From Bradyrhizobium sp. CB1717 (GTDB lineage: Bacteria; Pseudomonadota; Alphaproteobacteria; Rhizobiales; Xanthobacteraceae): 64,000 bases of DNA. The position numbers and the translations under genes were made by a program. A model generated the notes under the pieces. That model was not told the origin of the DNA, searched no databases, and worked only from the letters and a program-made list of their open reading frames with translations. Every line of letters starts with the position of its first letter. Position 1 is the stretch's first letter. The stretch covers positions 9,038,501 through 9,102,500 of the forward strand of contig NZ_CP121666.1 in the NCBI RefSeq assembly GCF_029714325.1, in the 5' to 3' direction. This document shows positions 56,958 to 64,000 of the stretch, piece by piece.

Positions 56958-57716
56958 CTACAACGCCGCACCCCAGCTCCGCGCGGTCTGCAAAATCCAG
57001 TCGCGATAGAGCGTGAGCGGCGTGACACCGGTCAGGCCGCCGCAGCCGGCGGCGCCGTTCGGTCCCGTCGACCAGCTGATGAGCCCGACGAGCATCGAGC
57101 CACTCGGCTTGTCCTCGAACACAGGACCGCCGGAATCGCCGGTACAGGCGCCGATTCCGTCGCGAACTCCGTTGGTTACGGGATCGACCAGCCGGATTTG
57201 GAGCGTGCCGGGCTGACCGGTGGCAACGAGGCCGGCAACACGCGTCACCCCGCCGCTCTTGCCGTCACCGCGCACGGTGACGCCGATACCGGCGATGACG
57301 AAGCGACTGCCGACCTGAATCGGAATCGTCGGCATGCCGATCGGCACCGTCGATTTTCCCTTCAGTGGAATTTCCAGTTGCAGCAGCGCCACGTCAGCGG
57401 TGGCGCGATGCGCCTGCATCGCCTGCATGTTGAAGTTCGGATGGATCGCGACGGTGCGGACGTTCAGCAATTGCGGCGCGCCGTCGGCGCTGCGATCGAC
57501 GATCTTGTAGTCGGCGCCAGGCTGCACACAGTGGGCGACCGTCAGCACGAGTTTTGGCGCGATCAAGGTGCCGGTGCAGAAATTGCCGCGCGAGCCGACG
57601 ATGGTGACGACGGCGCGCGCGACGCCATCGGCCTGCGGCGTGCCGCCGCCGACGATGGCGCGGGCGGGTGTTGCGAGCAGCAGCGAGGCTGCGACGAACG
57701 TGGCAAGCTTCTTCAT
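56958..57716 (-). CDS. Secreted trypsin-like serine protease (S1 family)
   Basis: A 252-residue protein with a signal peptide (residues 1-20, ending ATPARA). The catalytic triad is His62 in LTVAHC, Asp108 in ATADVALLQ and Ser195 in GDSGGPV. The mature protein would start exactly IVGGG, the N-terminus that in trypsins arises only after zymogen activation. Cysteines C48/C63 and later pairs could form disulphides in the periplasm or outside. ATG at 57716 was chosen; ATG at 57734 would add six residues and keep the signal. No Shine-Dalgarno is obvious for either. Its target is unknown. Confidence 0.88.
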   Translation of the reverse strand: MKKLATFVAASLLLATPARAIVGGGTPQADGVARAVVTIVGSRGNFCTGTLIAPKLVLTVAHCVQPGADYKIVDRSADGAPQLLNVRTVAIHPNFNMQAMQAHRATADVALLQLEIPLKGKSTVPIGMPTIPIQVGSRFVIAGIGVTVRGDGKSGGVTRVAGLVATGQPGTLQIRLVDPVTNGVRDGIGACTGDSGGPVFEDKPSGSMLVGLISWSTGPNGAAGCGGLTGVTPLTLYRDWILQTARSWGAAL

Positions 57717-57820
57717 GGGAACACGCTTCGGCATCGATGACGGCGGCGGATTGCTTCGGGCTGGCCCTTGCCGATAGCGCATGCTAGCCCTCTTGGAAAG
57801 GAATTGACGAGGGCAGGATC

Positions 57821-58456
57821 GTGGCGATCGAGGCGGTGATCTTTGATTTTGGCGGCGTGCTGACGAGCTCGCCGTTCGAGGCGTTCACGCGGTTCGAGAC
57901 CGAGCGCGGCCTGCCCGCCGACATCATCCGGCGCACCAATGCCGCCAACCATCTCGAAAATGCCTGGGCCAAATTCGAGCGCGCCGAGGTCGATATCGAG
58001 ACATTCGATCGCTTGTTCGCCGAGGAATCGCTCGCACTCGGCGCCCAGGTCCGCGGACGCGACGTGCTGCCGCTGCTCCAGGGCGACCTGCGCCCCGAGA
58101 TGGTCGAAGCCTTGAAGCGCATCAAGGCGCAGTTCAAGACGGGCTGCATCACCAACAATCTGCCGGCCAACGCCATCGGCAGCATGACCGGACGCTCGCT
58201 CTACATCGCCGAGGTGATGGTGCTGTTCGATCACGTCATCGAATCCGCCAAGATCGGCCTGCGCAAGCCCGACCCGCGCATCTACCGGCTGATGGTCGAG
58301 ACGCTGAAGGTCGATCCGAGGAACTGCGTCTATCTCGACGATCTCGGCGTCAACCTGAAGCCGGCGCGCGAGATGGGCATGACCACGATCAAGGTGACGA
58401 GTGGCGCGCAGGCCATCGCGGATCTCGAGAAGGCGACGGGGTTGAAGCTGAGCTAG
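57821..58456 (+). CDS. HAD superfamily hydrolase (epoxide-hydrolase N-domain/YihX-like phosphatase)
   Basis: A 211-residue HAD-fold protein. Motif I is IFDFGGVL with nucleophile Asp9; the +2 position is Gly11 instead of Asp, as in YihX-like members. Motif II is TNN (about 109-111), motif III the Lys in KIGLRKPDPRIY and motif IV LDDLGVN. The cap is helical. The start is GTG at 57821, with a weak AGG upstream. A small phosphorylated metabolite is the likely substrate; nothing nearby names it. Confidence 0.85.
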   Translation: MAIEAVIFDFGGVLTSSPFEAFTRFETERGLPADIIRRTNAANHLENAWAKFERAEVDIETFDRLFAEESLALGAQVRGRDVLPLLQGDLRPEMVEALKRIKAQFKTGCITNNLPANAIGSMTGRSLYIAEVMVLFDHVIESAKIGLRKPDPRIYRLMVETLKVDPRNCVYLDDLGVNLKPAREMGMTTIKVTSGAQAIADLEKATGLKLS

Positions 58457-58468
58457 TTCGCAAATGCC

Positions 58469-58545
58469 GTAGGGTGGGCAAAGCGGAGCGTGCCCACCAC
58501 AAGCAGATGGTGGGCACAGCGCTTCCGCGCCTTTGCCCACCCTAC
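58469..58545. repeat. Inverted repeat, family B
   Basis: GTAGGGTGGGCAAAG/CTTTGCCCACCCTAC outer arms and GTGCCCACCA/TGGTGGGCAC inner arms. It separates the convergent HAD and mtnA genes and could end transcription on both strands. Confidence 0.85.
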
Positions 58546-58551
58546 GAGAGC

Positions 58552-59658
58552 CTACTCCGCCGCGGCGGCGATGCGCTCCGGAAACGCCGCGGCCAGCGCG
58601 GCACTGTCGGGCTTAAGCACACCGCGTTCGGTAATGAGACCGGTGACGAGACGCGCCGGCGTCACATCGAAGGCGTAGTTCGCGACCGGTGAGCCCTCAG
58701 GCACGATCCGCACCGTCTCCAGCCTTCCATCGGCGGTGCGGCCGGTCATGTCGGTGACCTCCACACCGCTGCGCTGCTCGATCGGGATGTCGCGGATACC
58801 GTCACTCACCGCAAAGTCGATCGTCGGCGACGGCAGCGCGACGTAGAACGGCACGCCGTTGTCATGCGCGGCGAGCGCCTTGAGATACGTGCCGATCTTG
58901 TTGCAGACATCGCCGTTGGCGGCGACGCGGTCGGTGCCGACGATGGCGAGATCGACCATGCCGTGCTGCATCAGGTGCCCGCCGGTATTGTCCGGAATCA
59001 CCGTATGCGGCACGCCGTGATGGCCGAGCTCCCAGGCGGTGAGCGAGGCGCCCTGGTTGCGCGGCCGCGTCTCGTCGACCCAGACATGGATCTTGAGGCC
59101 GCGCTCATGCGCGAGATAGATCGGCGCGGTCGCAGTGCCCCAGTCGACGGTGGCGAGCCAGCCGGCGTTGCAATGGGTCAGCACGTTGACCACTTCACCC
59201 GGCTTCTTCGCCGCAATCGCCTCGATCAGCGCAAGACCGTTGCCGGCAATGCCGCGGTTGATCTCGACGTCCTGCTCGACGATCTCATCGGCGCGGGCAT
59301 AGGCGGCTTCCGCCCGCTCGACCGGATCGATCGGCGCGAGCGCCGTGCGCATCTCGTCGAGCGCCCATTTCAGATTGATCGCGGTCGGCCGCGCAACGAC
59401 CAGCGTGTCGTAGGCGCGCTTCAGGCCAGCATCTGAGGCGTCCTCGCGCATCGCGAGCGCCATGCCATAGGCGGCGGTCGCACCGATCAGTGGCGCGCCG
59501 CGCACCAGCATGTCGCGGATCGCGACGGCCGCGTCCTCGCACGATGTCAGGCGCGCGATGATGAATTCATGCGGCAGCCGGCGCTGGTCGATCGCGCCGA
59601 CCGACCAGCCGTCGCGCTCGCGCCAGATGCTACGGAAATGCTTGCCGTCGACCTTCAT
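58552..59658 (-). CDS. mtnA: S-methyl-5-thioribose-1-phosphate isomerase
   Basis: A 368-residue enzyme of the methionine salvage pathway that converts methylthioribose-1-phosphate to methylthioribulose-1-phosphate. The catalytic cysteine is Cys163 in LTHCNAG and the acid is Asp243 in [18 protein letters not shown]. Both are offset by three from the Bacillus enzyme (Cys160, Asp240). The substrate strip [16 protein letters not shown] is intact. It follows mtnP after 18 bases as one operon. Confidence 0.95.
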   Translation of the reverse strand: MKVDGKHFRSIWRERDGWSVGAIDQRRLPHEFIIARLTSCEDAAVAIRDMLVRGAPLIGATAAYGMALAMREDASDAGLKRAYDTLVVARPTAINLKWALDEMRTALAPIDPVERAEAAYARADEIVEQDVEINRGIAGNGLALIEAIAAKKPGEVVNVLTHCNAGWLATVDWGTATAPIYLAHERGLKIHVWVDETRPRNQGASLTAWELGHHGVPHTVIPDNTGGHLMQHGMVDLAIVGTDRVAANGDVCNKIGTYLKALAAHDNGVPFYVALPSPTIDFAVSDGIRDIPIEQRSGVEVTDMTGRTADGRLETVRIVPEGSPVANYAFDVTPARLVTGLITERGVLKPDSAALAAAFPERIAAAAE

Positions 59659-59676
59659 GGCATTCTACCTTTCGTA

Positions 59677-60552
59677 TCACGCCCGCAGGATGCGCCCGGC
59701 CACCGCGTCGAGCTTCTTCAGGAGCTCGGGATCGCGCGCCTCTGGCGCCGTGATCAGCGCGGTGTCGAGCGCGCGGTCCGAACCGATCGGGCACGGCTCG
59801 TGCTCGCGCGGGAAATCCTTTGCCAGCCGCGCCACCAGCGCCTTGGCCTTGTCGGCATTCGAGTTCAGCACGCGGATGATGTCTTGCACGGTGACGGCAT
59901 CGTGATCGGGATGCCAGCAATCGAAATCCGTCACCATCGCGACGGTAGCGTAGCAAATCTCCGCCTCGCGCGCGAGTTTTGCTTCAGGCATGTTGGTCAT
60001 GCCGATCACCGAATAGCCCAGCGTCTTGTAGGTCATGCTCTCCGCATAGGTGGAGAATTGCGGCCCTTCCATGCAGACATAGGTGCCGCCGCGCGCGATC
60101 GCGATGCCCTCCGCTTCGGCGGCCGCGGCAAGATGGATGCGCAGCCGCGGCGAGACCGGGTGCGCCATCGACACATGCGCGACGCAGCCGCGACCGAAGA
60201 ACGAGCTCTCGCGCTTGTGGGTGCGATCGACGAACTGGTCGATGAGGACGAAGGTGCCGGGCGGCAGTTCCTCCTTGAAAGAGCCGCAGGCGGACAGCGA
60301 GATCAGGTCGGTGACACCGGCCCGTTTGAGGACGTCGATATTGGCGCGATAGTTGATGTCGGAGGGCGACAGACGGTGGCCCTTGTCGTGCCGCGGCAGG
60401 AACACGATCGGCAGGCCGGCAATGGAGCCGCGCCTTAAAGGCGCCGACGGCTCGCCCCAGGGGCTCTCGATCACCTCTTCGCGCGCGCCCTCGAGACCCG
60501 GCAGGTCGTAAATGCCGGAGCCACCAATGATGCCCAATACCGCCTGCGTCAT
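59677..60552 (-). CDS. mtnP: S-methyl-5'-thioadenosine phosphorylase
   Basis: A 291-residue phosphorylase that splits methylthioadenosine, the by-product of polyamine and homoserine-lactone synthesis, into adenine and methylthioribose-1-phosphate. Phosphate site GIIGGSGIY, substrate site CMEGPQFST, MTNMPEAKLAREAEICYA and the MTAP-type base site VTDFDCW are present. First gene of the mtnP-mtnA pair; the remaining salvage genes are not in the window. Confidence 0.95.
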   Translation of the reverse strand: MTQAVLGIIGGSGIYDLPGLEGAREEVIESPWGEPSAPLRRGSIAGLPIVFLPRHDKGHRLSPSDINYRANIDVLKRAGVTDLISLSACGSFKEELPPGTFVLIDQFVDRTHKRESSFFGRGCVAHVSMAHPVSPRLRIHLAAAAEAEGIAIARGGTYVCMEGPQFSTYAESMTYKTLGYSVIGMTNMPEAKLAREAEICYATVAMVTDFDCWHPDHDAVTVQDIIRVLNSNADKAKALVARLAKDFPREHEPCPIGSDRALDTALITAPEARDPELLKKLDAVAGRILRA

Positions 60553-60676
60553 ACCCGCTCCACCCCGTTCGCCACGTGCGACATGGTTAAAGCTATGCCA
60601 GTTTTGCGGCGGTTTTGGAACGGGGGTGGTGGGGGATGGCGTGGCTGTGAGCGCAGGCGCTTGCCACTCACTCGGT

Positions 60677-60803
60677 GTCGTCCTGGCGAAGGCCAGGACC
60701 CATACCGCGAGGTCTATCGATGAGGCGCTATGTCAATCCCGAACGACCGATCTTCGCCAAACTTCTCCCTGGGGTAATGGGTCCTGGCTTTCGCCAGGAC
60801 GAC
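60677..60803. repeat. Long inverted repeat, family A
   Basis: Left arm GTCGTCCTGGCGAAGGCCAG and right arm CTGGCTTTCGCCAGGACGAC, between mtnP and the carrier-protein gene. It sits directly downstream of the carrier-protein stop. Confidence 0.85.
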
Positions 60804-60815
60804 CCCGGAGAATGG

Positions 60816-61088
60816 TCAAGCCGCAGTCGCGAGCCGCAGCTGTGTCGCGACCATGCGCTCCAGCGTCTCGACCGACTGGAAATTCTCCGGCGTGATCTCG
60901 GACTGCGGGATGGTGAAGTCGAATTCGGCTTCGACGCCGAGCATGAGATTGACCATGTCCATCGAGGTCAGGCCGACGTCGACGAGCTTGGCTGACGGGG
61001 CGACGTCGGCGGACAGCGCGTTCTGCGCGAGGATGCCCTTCACCAGCTTGATGATGCGATTGCGCAATTCGGGTTCGAAGGCCTGCAT
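60816..61088 (-). CDS. Acyl carrier protein-like carrier for an amino acid:[carrier protein] ligase
   Basis: A 90-residue carrier protein. The phosphopantetheine site is Ser42 in VDVGLTSMDMVNL; the usual motif is DSL, here TSM. It is acidic and helical, of normal ACP size. Near 61100 there is GGGA about twelve bases before ATG. It is divergent from an acyl-CoA dehydrogenase and an amino acid:[carrier protein] ligase gene. In Bradyrhizobium the ligase homologue (Bll0957) charges a small carrier protein encoded beside it, as I recall, so this is almost surely its substrate rather than a fatty-acid ACP. Confidence 0.88.
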   Translation of the reverse strand: MQAFEPELRNRIIKLVKGILAQNALSADVAPSAKLVDVGLTSMDMVNLMLGVEAEFDFTIPQSEITPENFQSVETLERMVATQLRLATAA

Positions 61089-61446
61089 CGATAAATTCCC
61101 ATCTGTCTATGAAAGGTCGGGCCGGACTGCCGGGTACGATGGGCAGGGACGGCCGATCCCGCAATGGGCGTCACCATTACTTCGCGTTTCTTAGTAAACG
61201 ATGACTCAGATTGTCTGAAGTTCAGGCCTCTTCCAGTTCACTAACGCGATCGCGGAAATCCGGGAGGTGCGAAAAACCGGACCTTAACTGTCCATTCGGA
61301 ATTGGAGATCGTTTACCCTCTATTTCATCGACGAATTTGAATTAAATCCGTAGCCTCGTCTCACAAGCAAAGATGGCCGGAGGATCGTTTACACGCATCG
61401 CGAATGATGCCGGCGATCCTGAACGGCAAACCGGAGGCGGACGAGT
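61089..61446. other. Divergent promoter region with three copies of ATCGTTTAC
   Basis: A 358-base gap, clearly more AT-rich than its surroundings, with no gene. The 9-mer ATCGTTTAC occurs at 61308-61316 and 61384-61392 and in inverse at 61194-61202. These are candidate binding sites for a shared regulator of the carrier protein and the dehydrogenase-ligase genes. GGAGGCGG provides the Shine-Dalgarno before 61447. Confidence 0.55.
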
Positions 61447-62664
61447 ATGAACGTGCGTGAAGCTGTTCTCACTGTCGACGAAACGGAAGCTAGCTTCCTC
61501 GAGCAGGGACCCTCCCTGATCGAGCGCGCCGCCCGGACCGCCGTAGCGGCCGCGGCCGATGCAGACGGGGTCGATCGCGACGCCCGCTTCCCGCATAAGG
61601 CCTTCGACGTCGCGCGCGAGCAGAAGCTGCTCGGCGTCATGATCCCGGTCGAGTTCGGCGGCTTCGGCGCTTCGATCCATGACGTCACCGACGTTTGCTA
61701 CACGCTCGGGCGTTCCTGCGCCTCGACCGCAATGATCTACGCGATGCACACGACCAAGGTCGCCTGCGTCGTCAGGCACGGCCACGGCATCCCCTGGATG
61801 GAAACCATGATGCGCCGGGTCGCCCGCGACCAGTGGCTGCTCGCCTCCTCCACCACCGAAGGCCAGAACGGTGGCAACATCCGCGCCAGCGCCGCCGCCG
61901 TCGACCACGCCGGCGACACCGTCTCGCTGGTGCGCGACGCCACCGTGATCTCCTACGGCGCCGAGGCCGACGGCCTCGTCACCATCGCCCGCCGCGCCAC
62001 CGACGCCGCCGCCTCCGACCAGGTCCTGCTGGCGCTCGCCAAGGACGATTATTCGCTGAAGCAGACGCAGGGCTGGGAAACACTCGGCATGCGCGGCACC
62101 TGCTCGACCGGTTTCGAGCTGAAGGTCGATTGTCCCGCCGACCGCGTCTTCCCGGAAGCCTACGACAAGATCCACGCCCAGACCATGACGCCCTTCGCGC
62201 ATCTGTGCTGGTCCTCGGCCTGGGCCGGCATTGCGGCAGCCGCGGTGACGCGCGCGCAGGCCTTCGTCCGCAAGGCGGCCCGCGCGTCCGGCGGGCAGAT
62301 GCCGCCGGCGGCTGCGCATTTCACCGCCGCGAAGATGTCGCTCGCAAAACTGCGCGCGCTGATTTCGACCAACATCGACGCCTTCTCCCGTGCCGAGCAT
62401 GACGAACGCGCGCTCGGCTCGCTCGACTTCCAGTCCTCGATCACGCTGCTGAAGGTGCAGGCCTCCGAGCTCGCGGTCGAGACCGTGATGCATGCGATGC
62501 GCACCGCGGGCCTTTCCGGCTACCGCAACGACGGCGAGTTCACCATGGGCCGTCATCTGCGCGACGTGCTGTCGTCGCCGATCATGATCAACAACGACCG
62601 CATTCTGGCCAACGCCGCGACCTCGACGCTGATGAGCGGCGTGCCATCGAGCCTTCATGACTGA
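61447..62664 (+). CDS. Acyl-CoA dehydrogenase-like flavoprotein of the carrier-protein locus
   Basis: A 405-residue acyl-CoA dehydrogenase homologue: helical N-domain (KLLGVMIPVEFGGFGASIHDV), middle barrel strip ASSTTEGQNGGNIRAS with GWETLGMRGTCSTGFEL, and C-terminal helices ending GRHLRDVLSSPIMINNDRIL. The usual catalytic EGT strip near the end is replaced by INND, so the normal base is absent or elsewhere. Between a carrier protein and its amino-acid ligase it probably oxidises a carrier-bound aminoacyl or acyl group, as prolyl-carrier dehydrogenases do. It starts at ATG 61447 and precedes the ligase by 56 bases. Confidence 0.85.
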   Translation: MNVREAVLTVDETEASFLEQGPSLIERAARTAVAAAADADGVDRDARFPHKAFDVAREQKLLGVMIPVEFGGFGASIHDVTDVCYTLGRSCASTAMIYAMHTTKVACVVRHGHGIPWMETMMRRVARDQWLLASSTTEGQNGGNIRASAAAVDHAGDTVSLVRDATVISYGAEADGLVTIARRATDAAASDQVLLALAKDDYSLKQTQGWETLGMRGTCSTGFELKVDCPADRVFPEAYDKIHAQTMTPFAHLCWSSAWAGIAAAAVTRAQAFVRKAARASGGQMPPAAAHFTAAKMSLAKLRALISTNIDAFSRAEHDERALGSLDFQSSITLLKVQASELAVETVMHAMRTAGLSGYRNDGEFTMGRHLRDVLSSPIMINNDRILANAATSTLMSGVPSSLHD

Positions 62665-62720
62665 CGTGCCTTCCCGACCAGATCAACAAGAACAATTTCG
62701 AGATAGCAGGACATCGACCC

Positions 62721-63701
62721 ATGAACATTGCCGTCCTCCCCAATTCGCCGGAAACCGCGCCTGAGATCGTTGATCCACTCGATCATCTCGCCGACAAACT
62801 GTTCCACCGCATGGGCTCGGACGGCGTCTACGCCCGCACCGCGCTCTATGAGGGCATCGTCGAACGGCTCGCCGCCCTGATCACCAGCCACCGCGAAGCC
62901 GGCACCGAAGCCTTGCGCTTCCCGCCGGTGATGAGCCGCGCCCAGCTGGAGAAGTCAGGTTATCTCAAGAGCTTCCCGAACCTCCTCGGCTGCGTCTGCG
63001 GCCTGCATGGCACCGAGCGCGAGATCAACGCGGCGGTGAGCCGCTTCGATGCCGGCGGCGACTGGACCACGTCACTGTCCCCGGGCGATCTCGTGCTGTC
63101 GCCGGCCGCCTGCTATCCCGTCTATCCGATCGCGGCGAGCCGGGGCCAGTTGCCGAAGGGCGGCCTGCGCTTCGACGTCGCCGCCGACTGCTTCCGCCGC
63201 GAGCCGTCGAAACACCTCGACCGGCTGCAATCGTTCCGCATGCGCGAATATGTCTGCATCGGCACGCCCGACGACGTCGCCGATTTCCGCGAGCGCTGGA
63301 TGGTGCGCGCGCAGAAAATCGCGACCGATCTCGGCCTGACCTTCCGCGTCGACTATGCCAGCGATCCCTTCTTTGGCCGCGTCGGCCAGATGAAGGCGGT
63401 GAGCCAGAAGCAGCAGCAGCTCAAGTTCGAGCTTCTGATCCCGCTGCGCTCGGAGGAGCAGCCGACCGCCTGCATGAGCTTCAACTATCACCGCGAGCAT
63501 TTCGGCACGACCTGGGGCATCCAGGACGCCAATGGCGAGCCGGCCCATACCGGCTGCGTCGCCTTCGGCATGGACCGCCTGGCCGTCGCCATGTTCCACA
63601 CCCACGGCACCGATCTGTCAGCCTGGCCCGCCAAGGTGCGGGACATGCTGGGCCTGCAGCCGCAAGCCGCGGCAGAAGCCCATGGCGAAGGCTGGCGCTA
63701 G
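62721..63701 (+). CDS. Amino acid:[carrier protein] ligase (class II aminoacyl-tRNA synthetase homologue)
   Basis: A 326-residue protein built like the catalytic core of atypical seryl-tRNA synthetases but without a tRNA-binding domain. The zinc ligands fall at Cys131 (AACYPVYP), Glu176 (SFRMREYVC) and Cys279 (HTGCVAFG), the same numbers I recall for Bradyrhizobium japonicum Bll0957. That enzyme activates glycine and loads it onto the phosphopantetheine of a carrier protein instead of tRNA. Class II motif 2 is FDVAADCFRREPSKHLDRLQSF and motif 3 is GMDRLAVAMF. It is encoded with its presumed carrier (divergent) and a dehydrogenase. The final product is unknown. Confidence 0.93.
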   Translation: MNIAVLPNSPETAPEIVDPLDHLADKLFHRMGSDGVYARTALYEGIVERLAALITSHREAGTEALRFPPVMSRAQLEKSGYLKSFPNLLGCVCGLHGTEREINAAVSRFDAGGDWTTSLSPGDLVLSPAACYPVYPIAASRGQLPKGGLRFDVAADCFRREPSKHLDRLQSFRMREYVCIGTPDDVADFRERWMVRAQKIATDLGLTFRVDYASDPFFGRVGQMKAVSQKQQQLKFELLIPLRSEEQPTACMSFNYHREHFGTTWGIQDANGEPAHTGCVAFGMDRLAVAMFHTHGTDLSAWPAKVRDMLGLQPQAAAEAHGEGWR

Positions 63702-63726
63702 AGCATGATCCCGAAAAGATCATGCT
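63702..63726. repeat. Palindromic repeat after the ligase gene (AGCATGATC/GATCATGCT)
   Basis: Perfect 9-base arms around CCGAAAA, starting right after the ligase stop. It resembles the GAGCATGATCCCGAAAAG elements I recall throughout Bradyrhizobium genomes; it has no T-run and the next gene continues in the same direction. Confidence 0.7.
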
Positions 63727-63774
63727 GAAACGATAGACCAAACGAGGCCGACCATTTCCACGGGCAAGACGAGC

Positions 63775-64000
63775 GTGATCCATACCAAGGTCCGTTGCCG
63801 CGAGATCACCGAGTCCGACGTCGAGAAGATCGCGGACTTGCTGACGCGCGGCTTCGTCGGCCGCTCACGCGAATACTGGATGCAGGGCCTGCGCCGGCAG
63901 GCCTTCCGGCCCGTGCCGGAAGGCTACCCGCGCTTCGGCTACATGCTCGACAATGACGGCGAGCCCGTCGGCGTGCTGCTGCTGATCTACACGACGCGAA
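63775..64000 (+). CDS. GNAT-like acyltransferase, N-terminal part (runs off the right edge)
   Basis: The frame is open from GTG at 63775 to the edge (75 residues): IHTKVRCREITESDVEKIADLLTRGF, then RFGYMLDNDGEPVGVLLLIYTTR. This reads like the start of a GNAT-fold acyltransferase: an ESDVEKIADLLTRGF helix and a later strand with GEPVGVLLL. It is codirectional with the ligase, 73 bases downstream, and may transfer the carrier-bound aminoacyl group. The start is uncertain because there is no clear Shine-Dalgarno; the frame also extends a little upstream without ATG. Confidence 0.65.
   Translation, partial: MIHTKVRCREITESDVEKIADLLTRGFVGRSREYWMQGLRRQAFRPVPEGYPRFGYMLDNDGEPVGVLLLIYTTR

Overview
The window looks like chromosome from a Bradyrhizobium-type alphaproteobacterium. 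It is GC-rich with heavy G/C third positions. It carries many short palindromic intergenic repeats of kinds I recall from Bradyrhizobium and Rhodopseudomonas. It also encodes an amino acid:[carrier protein] ligase of the class first described in Bradyrhizobium. I see no rRNA, tRNA, CRISPR array, transposase or phage gene.

Layout. 1-414: start of an MFS transporter running off the left edge (-). 557-4747: ABC ATPase, FtsX-type permease and Tat-exported AttH/CrtC-like protein in overlapping frames (+), then a MAPEG protein. 5397-11166 (-): an orphan LivK-type binding protein and an RND efflux pump with its lipoprotein adaptor. 11595-20159 (+): iron-dependent alcohol dehydrogenase/maleylacetate reductase-like enzyme, acyl-CoA synthetase and a complete family-5 (Dpp/Opp-like) ABC importer. 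20131-28768 (-): a ceramidase-like membrane protein behind two tandem operators, a biotin-dependent acyl-CoA carboxylase (alpha and beta), a BKACE (DUF849) enzyme, an AraC regulator, a chimeric acyl-CoA dehydrogenase/GST remnant and an intact acyl-CoA dehydrogenase. An acyl-CoA synthetase and a second LivK-type protein (29038-31885, +) diverge from these. This block is an acyl-CoA catabolic locus.

31936-35900: an XRE-type regulator (-) opposite a VIT/VWA surface protein with an LPKTA-type sorting signal and its class GN sortase (+), a dedicated one-substrate sortase system. 36035-39218 (+): NDP-forming acyl-CoA synthetase and an orphan MCE protein. 39351-42551 (-): a type V autotransporter whose frame runs on into a repeat. 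42748-50581 (-): a tight operon urtABCDE-fmdA-fmdB-amiE for uptake and hydrolysis of urea and short amides. Divergent from it (50752-55033, +) is a histidine kinase fused to an NCS1-like transporter and a LuxR-type response regulator, with a candidate sigma-54 promoter in front. Together they look like an amide-sensing nitrogen-acquisition module.

55330-60552: Baeyer-Villiger-type monooxygenase, trypsin-like protease, HAD hydrolase and the methionine-salvage pair mtnP-mtnA. 60816-64000: carrier protein (-) divergent from an acyl-CoA dehydrogenase, the amino acid:[carrier protein] ligase and a cut-off acyltransferase-like gene (+). This carrier-protein aminoacylation locus has no known product and is one of the two most interesting parts of the window; the other is the transporter-kinase next to the amide operon. 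Gene calls rest on reading translated frames and remembered family motifs; no database search was run.
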